A DNA stretch of 10,463 nucleotides from Candidatus Shapirobacteria bacterium UBA1435 (GCA_002329385.1 DCTR01000024.1:24417-34879); one strand, 5' to 3'. Positions 1 through 6,538 are shown, numbered from the stretch's first letter. Notes: generated by a model not told the origin, from the letters alone. Numbers and translations: made by a program.

Positions 1-242
1 AACAGGTCTCCCACTCCGCCGTCTTCGCCCATCACGAAAAAAGCCACGGCCACCAGGCCTTCGAAGACCACGATCTCGATCACCATTCCGATGGCGACCT
101 CTTTCACTGACGGGGCGTCATACTTCTCGTCCTTGGCCGAAGCAATTGCCTTCCGTACCAGCTGGAAGATAATCTGAATCGCCCCAGAAAGCAGGATCAC
201 CACCGGGATTGCGCCGACCAGCTTGTTCACCAGGTTCATCAT
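1..242 (-). CDS. Small two-helix membrane protein, C-terminus cut off by window edge
   Basis: Reading leftward from an ATG at 240-242 the frame stays open for 80 codons to the window edge, so the 3' end is missing. A purine-rich Shine-Dalgarno (AAAGGAG) lies 8 bases upstream of the ATG. The protein begins MMNLVNKLVGAIPVVILLSG and has a first hydrophobic stretch at about residues 8-26. A charged linker with several Lys, Asp and Glu residues follows, then a second hydrophobic stretch at about residues 50-70 and an acidic Gly-rich tail. This layout of two membrane helices around a short charged loop resembles VirB2/TrbC-type pilins and other small envelope proteins, but no diagnostic motif is visible, so no function is assigned. 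It lies downstream of the 744-residue envelope protein on the same strand, behind a long leader hairpin. It is missed by simple length filters because it is short and partial. Confidence 0.7.
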   Translation of the reverse strand, partial: MMNLVNKLVGAIPVVILLSGAIQIIFQLVRKAIASAKDEKYDAPSVKEVAIGMVIEIVVFEGLVAVAFFVMGEDGGVGDL

Positions 243-288
243 TTCCCTTTCTCCTTTTCTTGGTCTGGATATTCGTTTTTCGTCCACA

Positions 289-347
289 AACAACAGGACG
301 TAAAGCTAAGTAGGCTGCCTCCCTGCCCAGCTTAACGTCCTGTTGTT
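289..347 (-). promoter_or_regulatory. Long leader hairpin upstream of the small membrane protein gene
   Basis: Arms 289-307 and 329-347 are complementary over 19 positions with a single A·A mismatch (302/334), enclosing a 21-base loop. On the minus strand the structure ends 46 bases before the start codon at 242. No run of T follows on either strand, so it does not look like a standard intrinsic terminator. A leader regulatory structure, an RNA-processing or stability element, or a DNA operator are all possible. The downstream GGACG at 281-285 (minus strand) could compete for pairing with the promoter-distal arm. Confidence 0.55.
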
Positions 348-377
348 AAAATTTATGAAGTTTTTTCTATTTGGTTG

Positions 378-494
378 TTAAGGTGCCCAAGCCAAAACCG
401 CTTGGTCTGCCATCAATTTCTTGATGACAAATTCAAACGTCAAAGAGAGTAAAGCCAGCCGGCCTGTCGGAAAGGGTGCAGCGTCTGCTGCCAC
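378..494 (-). CDS. Possible 38-residue ORF with GTG start and Shine-Dalgarno
   Basis: A GTG at 492-494 opens a 38-codon frame ending in TAA at 378-380. A GGGAGG sequence at 500-505 (minus strand) sits 5 bases before the GTG, a good Shine-Dalgarno placement, and the GTG lies 14 bases after the stop of the 744-residue gene. The peptide starts VAADAAPFPTG and continues with a hydrophobic/amphipathic stretch (RLALLSLTFEFVIKKL) that could form one helix, ending AVLAWAP. No homolog is recognised. The start region overlaps a stable hairpin (473-502) that would hide part of the Shine-Dalgarno and the first base of the start codon. The ORF is therefore either a regulated small protein or a chance frame across a terminator-like hairpin. 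Confidence 0.3.
   Translation of the reverse strand: MAADAAPFPTGRLALLSLTFEFVIKKLMADQAVLAWAP
441..455. repeat. 15-bp inverted repeat, left copy (partner at 2830-2844)
   Basis: The 15 bases CAAAGAGAGTAAAGC at 441-455 on the plus strand recur exactly in inverted orientation at 2830-2844. The two copies flank the 744-residue gene together with its leader hairpin. Identity stops abruptly on both sides. The function is unknown and chance is not excluded. Confidence 0.4.
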
Positions 495-502
495 TGCACC
501 CT
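473..502 (-). terminator. Terminator-like hairpin just after the 744-residue gene
   Basis: A perfect 9-bp stem pairs 473-481 with 494-502 around a 12-base loop. It begins 6 bases past the TAG stop of the large envelope protein gene. On the minus strand it is followed by only three T bases (TTTCC), so it is a weak intrinsic terminator at best. It may instead stabilise the mRNA end or control the small ORF starting at 494. Confidence 0.45.
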
Positions 503-508
503 CCCTGC

Positions 509-2743
509 CTACTGTTGGGTCCAGAAAAGCATCGAGGAATCAAAGATGTCCTCTGGACGCGCCGAATCATATTTCGACCCCCATCTCCAGGTGAAACCCA
601 TCATTCCTGAATACGACGGTCGAAACAAGTCCAGCATCTTTTTGTAGTTCGCCATCTTGCCGCCAGCCCCGCCGTAGCCGTCCATGATCGGCACGACTAT
701 TCCGGTGGAATACGATGACTTAAGATCCTCATCTTTCTCCCACTTGCGGGTGGTCGGCTCATCGGGAACCACATCTCCAGGACGGAAATACCACACCCCG
801 ATTATTCCCAAGCCCTTAAGGCCGAGGGATTCTCGGTGCTGGAAATACTTCTCCGCCATGGCGTTAATCTCCGATACTTTTGTGGCTCTTCCGAACCACT
901 CCAGGTCGAAAATTATGCCCACATGCGGATTATTGGCGGTGACGTACTTGGTGAGGACATCATCGAATTGGTTTGCCTTTTGCACATCCAGCAGGATGTA
1001 CCAGTGCTCGCCCGCTGCATTTCGGCGTCCCGCCTCTTCGATGATTTGCTGGATTAGCGCTCCGTTGCTCTCGCTTACGGTAGGCATTATGGTGTTGATC
1101 ACCACCTTGCCGCCGTTATGTTCGCCAACCCAAGCTCCCCATCTTGTCGTCAGCTCCATCGCTCCTTCGGCCGTACAGCCGGGCGCCTTGTTGCTTGACC
1201 CCAGAGGGTAGTCGCTTGCGGATCCAAGCAATCCCAGCGATCCCTTTGCGTGGCACAGAGCACCATAGGTGCCAGCAAAAGACACGTTTGGAATTTTTCC
1301 TGCCGGTCCCAAAAGGGCCACTTGCCCGTTGGCCATCAGCTGTCTTCCGAGCCATTGGTGAACCTGCAACAGGTCTTCCAACCCTGCTACCGCCCCTTCC
1401 CAGGTCCACACCTCGTTGCCGGCTCTGGCCAGCACTGTTGTTGGCGTGTTTTTCACCTGGTAGTAAACGGCTAGCCTGTTTCCTTCTGGTTGGCTGACGT
1501 CTTGATAGTCAAACGCCACCCACGGGTAGTCCATCCTTAGCCTTTCGATGATTGGCTTGATTGCCTCAACTCCATCTCCAGGCTGGTAAAACACATGGAC
1601 CGCCAGTTCATCGCCAGCAGTCTTCTTCTCGGCTTTTTCCACAACCTCATCATCGGCCGTTGTCAAATTGCCCCAGTCTATTCCGGCCAGGCTGCCCATC
1701 TCGCCGCCCGCTTTTGTCTCAACGTACTCTCTTAGTAACTGTCTCAAGACGACGTTTAGGTCTTTACTGCCATCATGTCCCGGGTCAATCTCGATTAGGC
1801 CGTCAGCCGCCAGTCTCCCTGGAAAGCAACCGGCCGGCGAACATATTCTGTCCACCAGCACTATTTCCAGCTTGCCTCCGGGCAGTAGTTCGGCCAGCTT
1901 GGTGGCGATCTTTCGGGCGTCCGGGTCGGCTTTTAATGAATACCGGTCCACTCTGGAATCGGTCACTGTCACCGACCATTGGCCGCTTGTCGCCTCCCTA
2001 GCCGTTCCCTTACCGCTCCACCTTGCTGGCGCTTCTCCAACTGCTGTTGCCAAACCGGCAAACCACTGGGCGACTTTTTTCAATCCGCCTGGCACATTTA
2101 CTGTTCTTTCCTGGGGGACCGCCACCACTCCCTCTCCGACTGCCTTTCCTTGGATCGAACCCGATTTGGGTAGCAGTGGCTCCGGATCAACCCTCACTCC
2201 GCTTCTAAAGACTTCCAGATGCACATGCGGGCCGTTAGACTTGCCGGTATTTCCCACATATCCCAGTGGTGTTCCTGCTTGGACTACCGATCCGTTTTTC
2301 ACCAACGGAAAGCCCCTATGGTCCATATGTCCCATCAGAACTTTGGTAGTTTTGTCAGCGGAAGTAATCACCACATAGTTTCCATACCCCGGATCGTTAG
2401 GATGTATTTCTACTGTTCCGCCAATCGGGGCATAGACGATTGCCACTCCGTTCTTTCCCCGGTCCTTATCCGACACTATGTCCAGTGCCGGTGAAATTCC
2501 CGGGTTGTGGGTGCGGTTTGACACGATCCAGTCCAAAATCGGCGGGACTTGCAGTACTCCCCCCGACACGCTCGTTACCATCGATATCGCCGTCGTTTCC
2601 CCTTCGGCATAAAACCCCTCTGGGGCAAGATTGGCGATCATCGATCCTCCCAGTCCCAACCCTGCCATTAGGCCGCCGGTCAAAACCAGCAGCCCGATTG
2701 CCACTATCGTCAGTGGCCAAAACCACTTCGGTACCGCTGGCAT
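509..2743 (-). CDS. Membrane-anchored modular protein: LytM/M23-like, thioredoxin-like and TIM-barrel-like domains
   Basis: The 744-residue product starts at an ATG with a strong AAAGGAGG Shine-Dalgarno 6 bases upstream. An N-terminal membrane anchor (about residues 7-33) places the rest outside the cytoplasm. Residues about 78-192 form a LytM/peptidase M23-type fold: GISPALD (82-88), MGHMDH (137-142) and GPHVHLEV (171-178). The HxH pair is present (H173, H175), but the first zinc-ligand His of the usual HxxxD is Ser84, so hydrolase activity is doubtful. Residues about 260-345 resemble a zincin-type domain with a CSPAGC pair but no HExxH. Residues about 378-468 look like thioredoxin, with the cis-Pro region NTPTTVL but QPGDGV where the CxxC should be. 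Residues about 485-744 look like a TIM barrel with a DLEW strand end (613-616), as in glycoside hydrolases. The protein could bind or remodel peptidoglycan or scaffold an envelope complex. The last three domain calls are fold-level inference. Its G+C content is higher than that of genes further right. Confidence 0.8.
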   Translation of the reverse strand: MPAVPKWFWPLTIVAIGLLVLTGGLMAGLGLGGSMIANLAPEGFYAEGETTAISMVTSVSGGVLQVPPILDWIVSNRTHNPGISPALDIVSDKDRGKNGVAIVYAPIGGTVEIHPNDPGYGNYVVITSADKTTKVLMGHMDHRGFPLVKNGSVVQAGTPLGYVGNTGKSNGPHVHLEVFRSGVRVDPEPLLPKSGSIQGKAVGEGVVAVPQERTVNVPGGLKKVAQWFAGLATAVGEAPARWSGKGTAREATSGQWSVTVTDSRVDRYSLKADPDARKIATKLAELLPGGKLEIVLVDRICSPAGCFPGRLAADGLIEIDPGHDGSKDLNVVLRQLLREYVETKAGGEMGSLAGIDWGNLTTADDEVVEKAEKKTAGDELAVHVFYQPGDGVEAIKPIIERLRMDYPWVAFDYQDVSQPEGNRLAVYYQVKNTPTTVLARAGNEVWTWEGAVAGLEDLLQVHQWLGRQLMANGQVALLGPAGKIPNVSFAGTYGALCHAKGSLGLLGSASDYPLGSSNKAPGCTAEGAMELTTRWGAWVGEHNGGKVVINTIMPTVSESNGALIQQIIEEAGRRNAAGEHWYILLDVQKANQFDDVLTKYVTANNPHVGIIFDLEWFGRATKVSEINAMAEKYFQHRESLGLKGLGIIGVWYFRPGDVVPDEPTTRKWEKDEDLKSSYSTGIVVPIMDGYGGAGGKMANYKKMLDLFRPSYSGMMGFTWRWGSKYDSARPEDIFDSSMLFWTQQ

Positions 2744-2774
2744 CTCCAGCCTCCTTTCCTAGGCTATTTTGTTA

Positions 2775-2825
2775 GATAAATAGGACAGACAACTGCTCCT
2801 CTGTAAGTTGTTTGTCCTATTTATC
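2775..2825 (-). promoter_or_regulatory. Long leader hairpin upstream of the 744-residue gene
   Basis: Arms 2775-2794 and 2806-2825 pair over 20 positions with one non-Watson-Crick pair, around an 11-base loop. The structure ends 31 bases before the ATG at 2743 and 17 bases before the AAAGGAGG ribosome site. On the minus strand the loop itself reads GAGGAG. No T run follows, so it is not a convincing terminator. Its size and place match the hairpin at 289-347, which suggests a shared leader architecture. Confidence 0.55.
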
Positions 2826-2829
2826 CGAT

Positions 2830-2844
2830 GCTTTACTCTCTTTG
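2830..2844. repeat. 15-bp inverted repeat, right copy (partner at 441-455)
   Basis: This is the exact reverse complement of 441-455. The right part of this copy also takes part in a small local hairpin, CTCTTT-GTT-AAAGAG, at 2838-2852, which the left copy lacks. Confidence 0.4.
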
Positions 2845-3121
2845 TTAAAGAGCCTTTGGCGCTGAAGATAGCTATAATCTCTGCGCCGTCTCCAAAACAC
2901 TATATTCATATATTATTTATAGTATTTTGGATCTAAATAAATATTATCTATAGGCTAAAAAAGAAGTGGATCAAATTATTCAAACAATACATCCCGAATA
3001 TATCACAAAGCATAAACATTATCAAACAATCATTACCATCTTAACCAATAGGTAAATATAAATATAATGCCAAAAATATTCCAAAATAAAACAAATGTTA
3101 TAAGACAAAACTATCTCAACA
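2845..3121. other. AT-rich gene-free stretch between the two minus-strand blocks
   Basis: No credible coding frame is present: the longest ATG frames seen by eye on the minus strand are about 20 codons without a ribosome site. The stretch holds a dyad at 2891-2931, an imperfect GGCGC/GCGCC hairpin at 2858-2887 and several TATAAT-like sequences, for example at 2873-2878 on the plus strand. It probably contains the promoter of the envelope-protein operon and the 3' end of the HD-gene transcript, but no box pair or terminator is clear enough to call. It also marks the change from G+C-richer to A+T-richer DNA. Confidence 0.5.
2891..2931. promoter_or_regulatory. 14-bp dyad with AT-only centre, possible operator
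   Basis: TCCAAAACACTATA (2891-2904) and TATAGTATTTTGGA (2918-2931) are inverted copies with one mismatch, separated by 13 A/T-rich bases. It lies about 150 bases upstream of the 744-residue gene. The symmetry and AT-rich centre would suit a dimeric repressor site overlapping a promoter, but this role is inferred only from form and place. Confidence 0.35.
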
Positions 3122-3784
3122 TTATCCTCGCTTAGCTGTCATTTGTTGATATTTTCTTTTACTCCATCCAAAAACATATTTTTTCTCTCCATCAAGTTTT
3201 GGTAAATACCAGTCAAATATTATTCCGATTATCTGTTCGGTCAGTTTTTCTCCCAAAAACCGGAAATCTTTTTTAAATCTAACTTTCCAGATCGCCATTC
3301 TCTTTTTGTTCCATCTTTCTAGCCTGTCCAAATCCCTCAATATTGCCAACTCACTGTTCGTCTTAGTCCTTTTTTCCCATGGAAAAACTGGTGCGTGGTT
3401 GTAAATCAGCCCGTATATCTGTTTTCTTCTTCGCTCATCGATTACATCTTGCGATTTTTTCCAAAAAATCTCCGCCGATCCCTTGCCGTCCCAAATATTG
3501 TTTATTAGATAGTCCCACGGCCAGTAGGGGAGCCGTTTCGATTTCCAAACGTCGTGCCAGCATATTGCCACCACCAGATCCTCCAGTTTTTCTTTTTCTA
3601 CCTTCACCCCTCCCTGGCCGATCAATTTTTCCAGGTTAGCCAGAATTGCCTCAACGTGTCCGGTTCCGTGAAAAACATCCCTGACCCTCTCCAGCTCTTT
3701 AACCCCTATTTCCACCAAAACTCTTATCCCATCTTCCGCTCCAATACTATATTTTTTCAACAATCTTTCAATCGTCCTCTTCAT
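3122..3784 (-). CDS. HD-domain metal-dependent phosphohydrolase-like protein
   Basis: The 220-residue protein shows the spaced metal-ligand pattern of the HD superfamily. H39 and H43 lie in FHGTGHVEAI, the HD pair is H77-D78 in ICWHDVW, another His is H130 in YNHAP, and the distal Asp is D151 or D153 in LRDLDRLE. HD proteins of this kind hydrolyse phosphate esters, often of nucleotides, but the substrate cannot be told here. The C-terminal 60 residues are basic and aromatic-rich and match no motif I recognise. The ATG at 3784 has AAAGG 7 bases upstream, and the gene overlaps the end of the preceding gene by 17 bases, so translation is probably coupled. It is the last gene of the minus-strand operon. 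No clear terminator follows. The protein looks soluble and cytoplasmic. Confidence 0.8.
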   Translation of the reverse strand: MKRTIERLLKKYSIGAEDGIRVLVEIGVKELERVRDVFHGTGHVEAILANLEKLIGQGGVKVEKEKLEDLVVAICWHDVWKSKRLPYWPWDYLINNIWDGKGSAEIFWKKSQDVIDERRRKQIYGLIYNHAPVFPWEKRTKTNSELAILRDLDRLERWNKKRMAIWKVRFKKDFRFLGEKLTEQIIGIIFDWYLPKLDGEKKYVFGWSKRKYQQMTAKRG

Positions 3785-4436
3785 TGCTTACCTTTATATA
3801 TTTTGCCTTACCCTGTTTGTCGGTGTATTTTATTGCCAGAATTGTCAAACCACCCCTTTCTTCATACCAGGTTGCCGTCTGAGTCAACCATTCCTCTTCC
3901 CTCCACCCGCCTTCTTTGATCTCAATCTCTCTTTCTCTGGCAAATTCGTTGTTGTATCCGCCCTGACATCTCTCTTCTCCGTTTTTGATCATTACCAGCT
4001 GCGGCGCCCAGTCCAACCCCCTTTGCCCGGTTTTTGCTGGCTCAACTTTTTCCCCTTTTGGGTTGTTAATATCTCCTTTTATCTCAAATATTACATAATA
4101 ATACGTCATTCCTTCTTTGGATACGAAATCTCCGATTTTGTCCACTTGTCCAATTTCTTTGATTCTAAAACTTACCTCTCCCGTTATTTCCTCCACCCCT
4201 CTTTCACACCTTGCCGGCAAGTTCATCTTCTTTGGTGTTGCCCTGTAATCGCGCATTCTAAAATTCACCGCTACCTCCTCGCCCACCCTTACCGTTTTTT
4301 CAAACTTCGTATTCTTCCAACTATCTATTGGTTCACCCCTTCGCTCTCTCTCCTTTTTTCCCGTCAGCCCCATCATCATCCACCCTAACCCTGCTACTGC
4401 CAACAATCCAACAATCCAGCTGTATTTCTTTCCCAT
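3768..4436 (-). CDS. Membrane-anchored extracytoplasmic protein, possibly DUF4352/telokin-like
   Basis: The 222-residue protein has a short positive N-terminus and one hydrophobic helix (about residues 6-24), then a charged linker. It acts as a signal anchor with no lipobox Cys. The remainder (about residues 45-215) is rich in alternating hydrophobic strands, such as TYYYVIFEIKGD, a pattern seen in the immunoglobulin-like DUF4352 domains of bacterial surface proteins. That assignment is tentative. Two Cys residues in the extracytoplasmic part (in PARCERG and ERCQGGY) could form a disulfide. The ribosome site is weak (GAAGAAA next to the ATG). The gene lies 64 bases after the 127-residue gene and overlaps the HD gene by 17 bases, ending in TGA. 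No enzymatic motif is seen. Confidence 0.7.
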   Translation of the reverse strand: MGKKYSWIVGLLAVAGLGWMMMGLTGKKERERRGEPIDSWKNTKFEKTVRVGEEVAVNFRMRDYRATPKKMNLPARCERGVEEITGEVSFRIKEIGQVDKIGDFVSKEGMTYYYVIFEIKGDINNPKGEKVEPAKTGQRGLDWAPQLVMIKNGEERCQGGYNNEFAREREIEIKEGGWREEEWLTQTATWYEERGGLTILAIKYTDKQGKAKYIKVSNEEDD

Positions 4437-4500
4437 TTTCTTCGTGAATCAATTATTGCACGAAAACCGCCAAATTCCACCCTCATCCTTCCCGTCCTGC

Positions 4501-4884
4501 CTATTCCTCTCCTGCAAATCTGGCCGTTTCCAGCACTTTTTTCTTTTCCTCTTCCCCGATCTTTTCGGTTTTAATCAGCTCAATTGGATTTTTTGTCATC
4601 TTCCATCTACCCTTCAATATCTTAAGCCACTTTTCTGACTCTAACACGTAGACTCTCTTTTTCTCCTTCTTTTTGTCCCTGGAACCCAAAACCACTTTTG
4701 TCATTTTCGCTTTTGGCATTATTGTTGGCAGCCAGTCCCTCCACTCCACCCATCTGCTTACCCTTACCTGCCCCACTCTTGCCACCGTCAGCTTAGGGTT
4801 ATCTCTCACCAGTTTTTCCCTGATTTTAGCGAAGATCAGTAGGTTTATTCTCTCTGTCTCCAGCCTCTCTTTTTTTTGTTTCAT
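4501..4884 (-). CDS. Unrecognised charged 127-residue protein
   Basis: I do not recognise this protein. It is very rich in Lys, Arg and Glu, has no membrane helix or signal sequence, and is probably cytoplasmic. A central section with RVSRWVEWRDWLP is aromatic-rich, and both ends look helical. The ATG overlaps the TGA of the radical SAM gene as ATGA (4881-4884), a classic arrangement for translational coupling, and no good independent ribosome site is seen. This coupling is the main reason to trust the start and to treat it as a genuine gene. Its high positive charge would allow nucleic-acid or protein contacts with its operon partner, but that is a guess. Confidence 0.65.
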   Translation of the reverse strand: MKQKKERLETERINLLIFAKIREKLVRDNPKLTVARVGQVRVSRWVEWRDWLPTIMPKAKMTKVVLGSRDKKKEKKRVYVLESEKWLKILKGRWKMTKNPIELIKTEKIGEEEKKKVLETARFAGEE

Positions 4885-6437
4885 TCAATAATTCTAATTC
4901 CTTTTCTTTCTTCGTTTCTTCCGTGCCGCCAGTAATACCATGTTGATCTTAGTGCCGAAAAATAAATATACATTTGTTTTGCTTTTATTTTGGATATAAT
5001 TTTCACCGTTACCAGCACCGGTTTTGGTATTTGTCGCTTCCATCTGTATATTTTCTTTTTCAACAAAAAATTAATAAACCATTCCGGGGTGATTAATATC
5101 AGCATGAATAACAGAACTATTACCGAAATGTTCGTCACTTTTTGATTTTTGTATTGGTAGCAAAACAAGTCGATATTGGCCAGTCGGCTCACCGGATCCT
5201 TCCCCTCATTTATCCGCTCCACGTCTTTTTTGTTGATAATCTTTTTTTTTAACCCTTCCTCGATTATGTCCGTCTTTGGTAAATAAATTAAACTGCCAAA
5301 ATTAATAATCGTCGGCCGGCATTTGTTATACAGCCTCACCGCCTCCACCAAATCTTTTTCTGTTTCCCCCGGTAAATTAAAAATATGGTCCAAAGAAAAG
5401 TCTAGTTTATATTTCCGGCACCACTTTGATAGTCTGACTATTTCTTCATTACTCTCAAACCGGTGGAGTATTTTTTTTCTATACTCCTCGTTGGCCGACT
5501 GCACCCCCATTTTTAGCCAGCAACAATTTGATTTTTTCAAAAGCTTTATAATCCGTTTTGACGCCAGTTGTGGGTGCAGGTAGCACGTAAACGGTAACTT
5601 TATCTTTTTTCTGTAAAGCGATAGTAGTTTTTTTAGTCTTTCTTCGTCCACCGCAATCACGTCGTCAAAAAACTCCACCAGCTTAAATTGGTACTTCTTT
5701 TTTGCCCCTTCGAGCTCTTTTATAATATTTTCCGGCGATCTAAACCTCAACCTTCTTTGCCCCGCATATAACTTCTGGTAAACATTGTTCGAGCAATAAG
5801 CACACGCAAACGGACACCCCCTGCTCCCCATGATCACATAAGAAAGGCTTCTTAGTGGTTTGGGAATTTGCTGGTAAAAGATTTCCTTGTCTGGCATCGG
5901 CAATTTATCCAGGTCTGTTTCCAATTTCGCTAGTTGGTTGCGGTAGGTCTTGCCATTCTTTTTTATCCACACTGATTCTGTCGACAAAATCCTATCAGTC
6001 CCCAGGTTTTTCCCAAATTTCACTATTTGTCTGTCTGCCTCGCCCACAATAATTGCGTCAACATATCGGTTTTCTATTACCACCTCCGGCACCGAATTCA
6101 CATGCACCCCGCCAAACAATATCGTCACTTTCGGATATTTTTCTTTTATCCACCTGGCTTGTTCAACCGCCCAGGCGTATTGCGACGTAAACGGTGAAAA
6201 CCCTATCACGTCTGGCCCAAATGCCCGTATCTTCGTCAGCACCTTTTCTTTGTCGGTTTGATAGCCCTCTTTGGTGAGCCTAAAGGCAATATTGTTGTAT
6301 GGTTGTGGCAAATAAACCAGATCAACTGGATATTTAGCCTTCCGTAGTGATGCCGTCAGGTACTCGACTCCGATGTTTTCTGTTTCCGGTTGGATAAATA
6401 AAAAACGGGCTTTCTTCTTCATATCTGCTTTTTCCAT
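4881..6437 (-). CDS. B12-binding-domain radical SAM protein
   Basis: The 518-residue protein has an N-terminal Rossmann-like cobalamin-binding-type domain (about residues 10-145), with GPDVIGFSPFT, FGGVHVNSVPE and VGEADR as in B12-dependent radical SAM enzymes. A radical SAM barrel (about 198-400) carries the 4Fe-4S motif CPFACAYC (C208, C212, C215), followed by EFFDD and FNLPGETEKD strands. The DxHxxG cobalamin base-off motif is not visible (the loop reads PETENIGVEYL), so cobalamin use is uncertain. A hydrophobic segment at about 433-455 and a basic tail suggest membrane association. Members of this group methylate or rearrange lipids, cofactors and natural products, and the substrate is unknown here. 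The start is at 6437 with GGGGTGA very close upstream. An alternative ATG is codon 6. The start lies 17 bases from the 3' end of tRNA-Ser, so tRNA processing may create the mRNA 5' end. Confidence 0.88.
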   Translation of the reverse strand: MEKADMKKKARFLFIQPETENIGVEYLTASLRKAKYPVDLVYLPQPYNNIAFRLTKEGYQTDKEKVLTKIRAFGPDVIGFSPFTSQYAWAVEQARWIKEKYPKVTILFGGVHVNSVPEVVIENRYVDAIIVGEADRQIVKFGKNLGTDRILSTESVWIKKNGKTYRNQLAKLETDLDKLPMPDKEIFYQQIPKPLRSLSYVIMGSRGCPFACAYCSNNVYQKLYAGQRRLRFRSPENIIKELEGAKKKYQFKLVEFFDDVIAVDEERLKKLLSLYRKKIKLPFTCYLHPQLASKRIIKLLKKSNCCWLKMGVQSANEEYRKKILHRFESNEEIVRLSKWCRKYKLDFSLDHIFNLPGETEKDLVEAVRLYNKCRPTIINFGSLIYLPKTDIIEEGLKKKIINKKDVERINEGKDPVSRLANIDLFCYQYKNQKVTNISVIVLLFMLILITPEWFINFLLKKKIYRWKRQIPKPVLVTVKIISKIKAKQMYIYFSALRSTWYYWRHGRNEERKGIRIIE

Positions 6438-6454
6438 TTCACCCCGTGGTTAGG

Positions 6455-6538
6455 CGGAGGGTAGAGGATTTGAACCTCTGCGGACTTTCGCCCACACGCT
6501 TTCGAGGCGTGCGCCATAAACCACTCGGCCAACCCTCC
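6455..6538 (-). tRNA. tRNA-Ser (anticodon CGA)
   Basis: The cloverleaf reads leftward. The acceptor GGAGGGT pairs with ACCCTCC, and a 3-bp D stem is GCC/GGC. The anticodon stem CACGC/GCGTG holds the loop CTCGAAA (anticodon CGA, codon UCG). A long class II variable arm is followed by a T arm AGAGG-TTCAAAT-CCTCT. The discriminator is G, as usual for serine. CCA is not encoded: the DNA continues CCT. It follows tRNA-Arg by 14 bases in the same transcript. Confidence 0.95.

Noticed and set aside
381..426. Small hairpins CCAAGC/GCTTGG and CATCAA/TTGATG as terminators
   Set aside because: The stems are only 6 bp and no T run follows on either strand.
1116..2726. Minus-strand frames of 86-97 codons inside the large envelope gene
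   Set aside because: They are out of frame with the domain-bearing reading frame and show no recognisable protein pattern.
684..2775. Several plus-strand open frames of 60-236 codons across the large envelope gene
   Set aside because: They lie entirely opposite a gene with clear domains and a strong ribosome site, and their translations are low-complexity Pro/Ser/Leu-rich. They are antisense shadows.
2845..3121. Short minus-strand peptides in the AT-rich stretch
   Set aside because: They are about 20 codons or fewer, have no ribosome sites, and their composition is explained by A/T richness.
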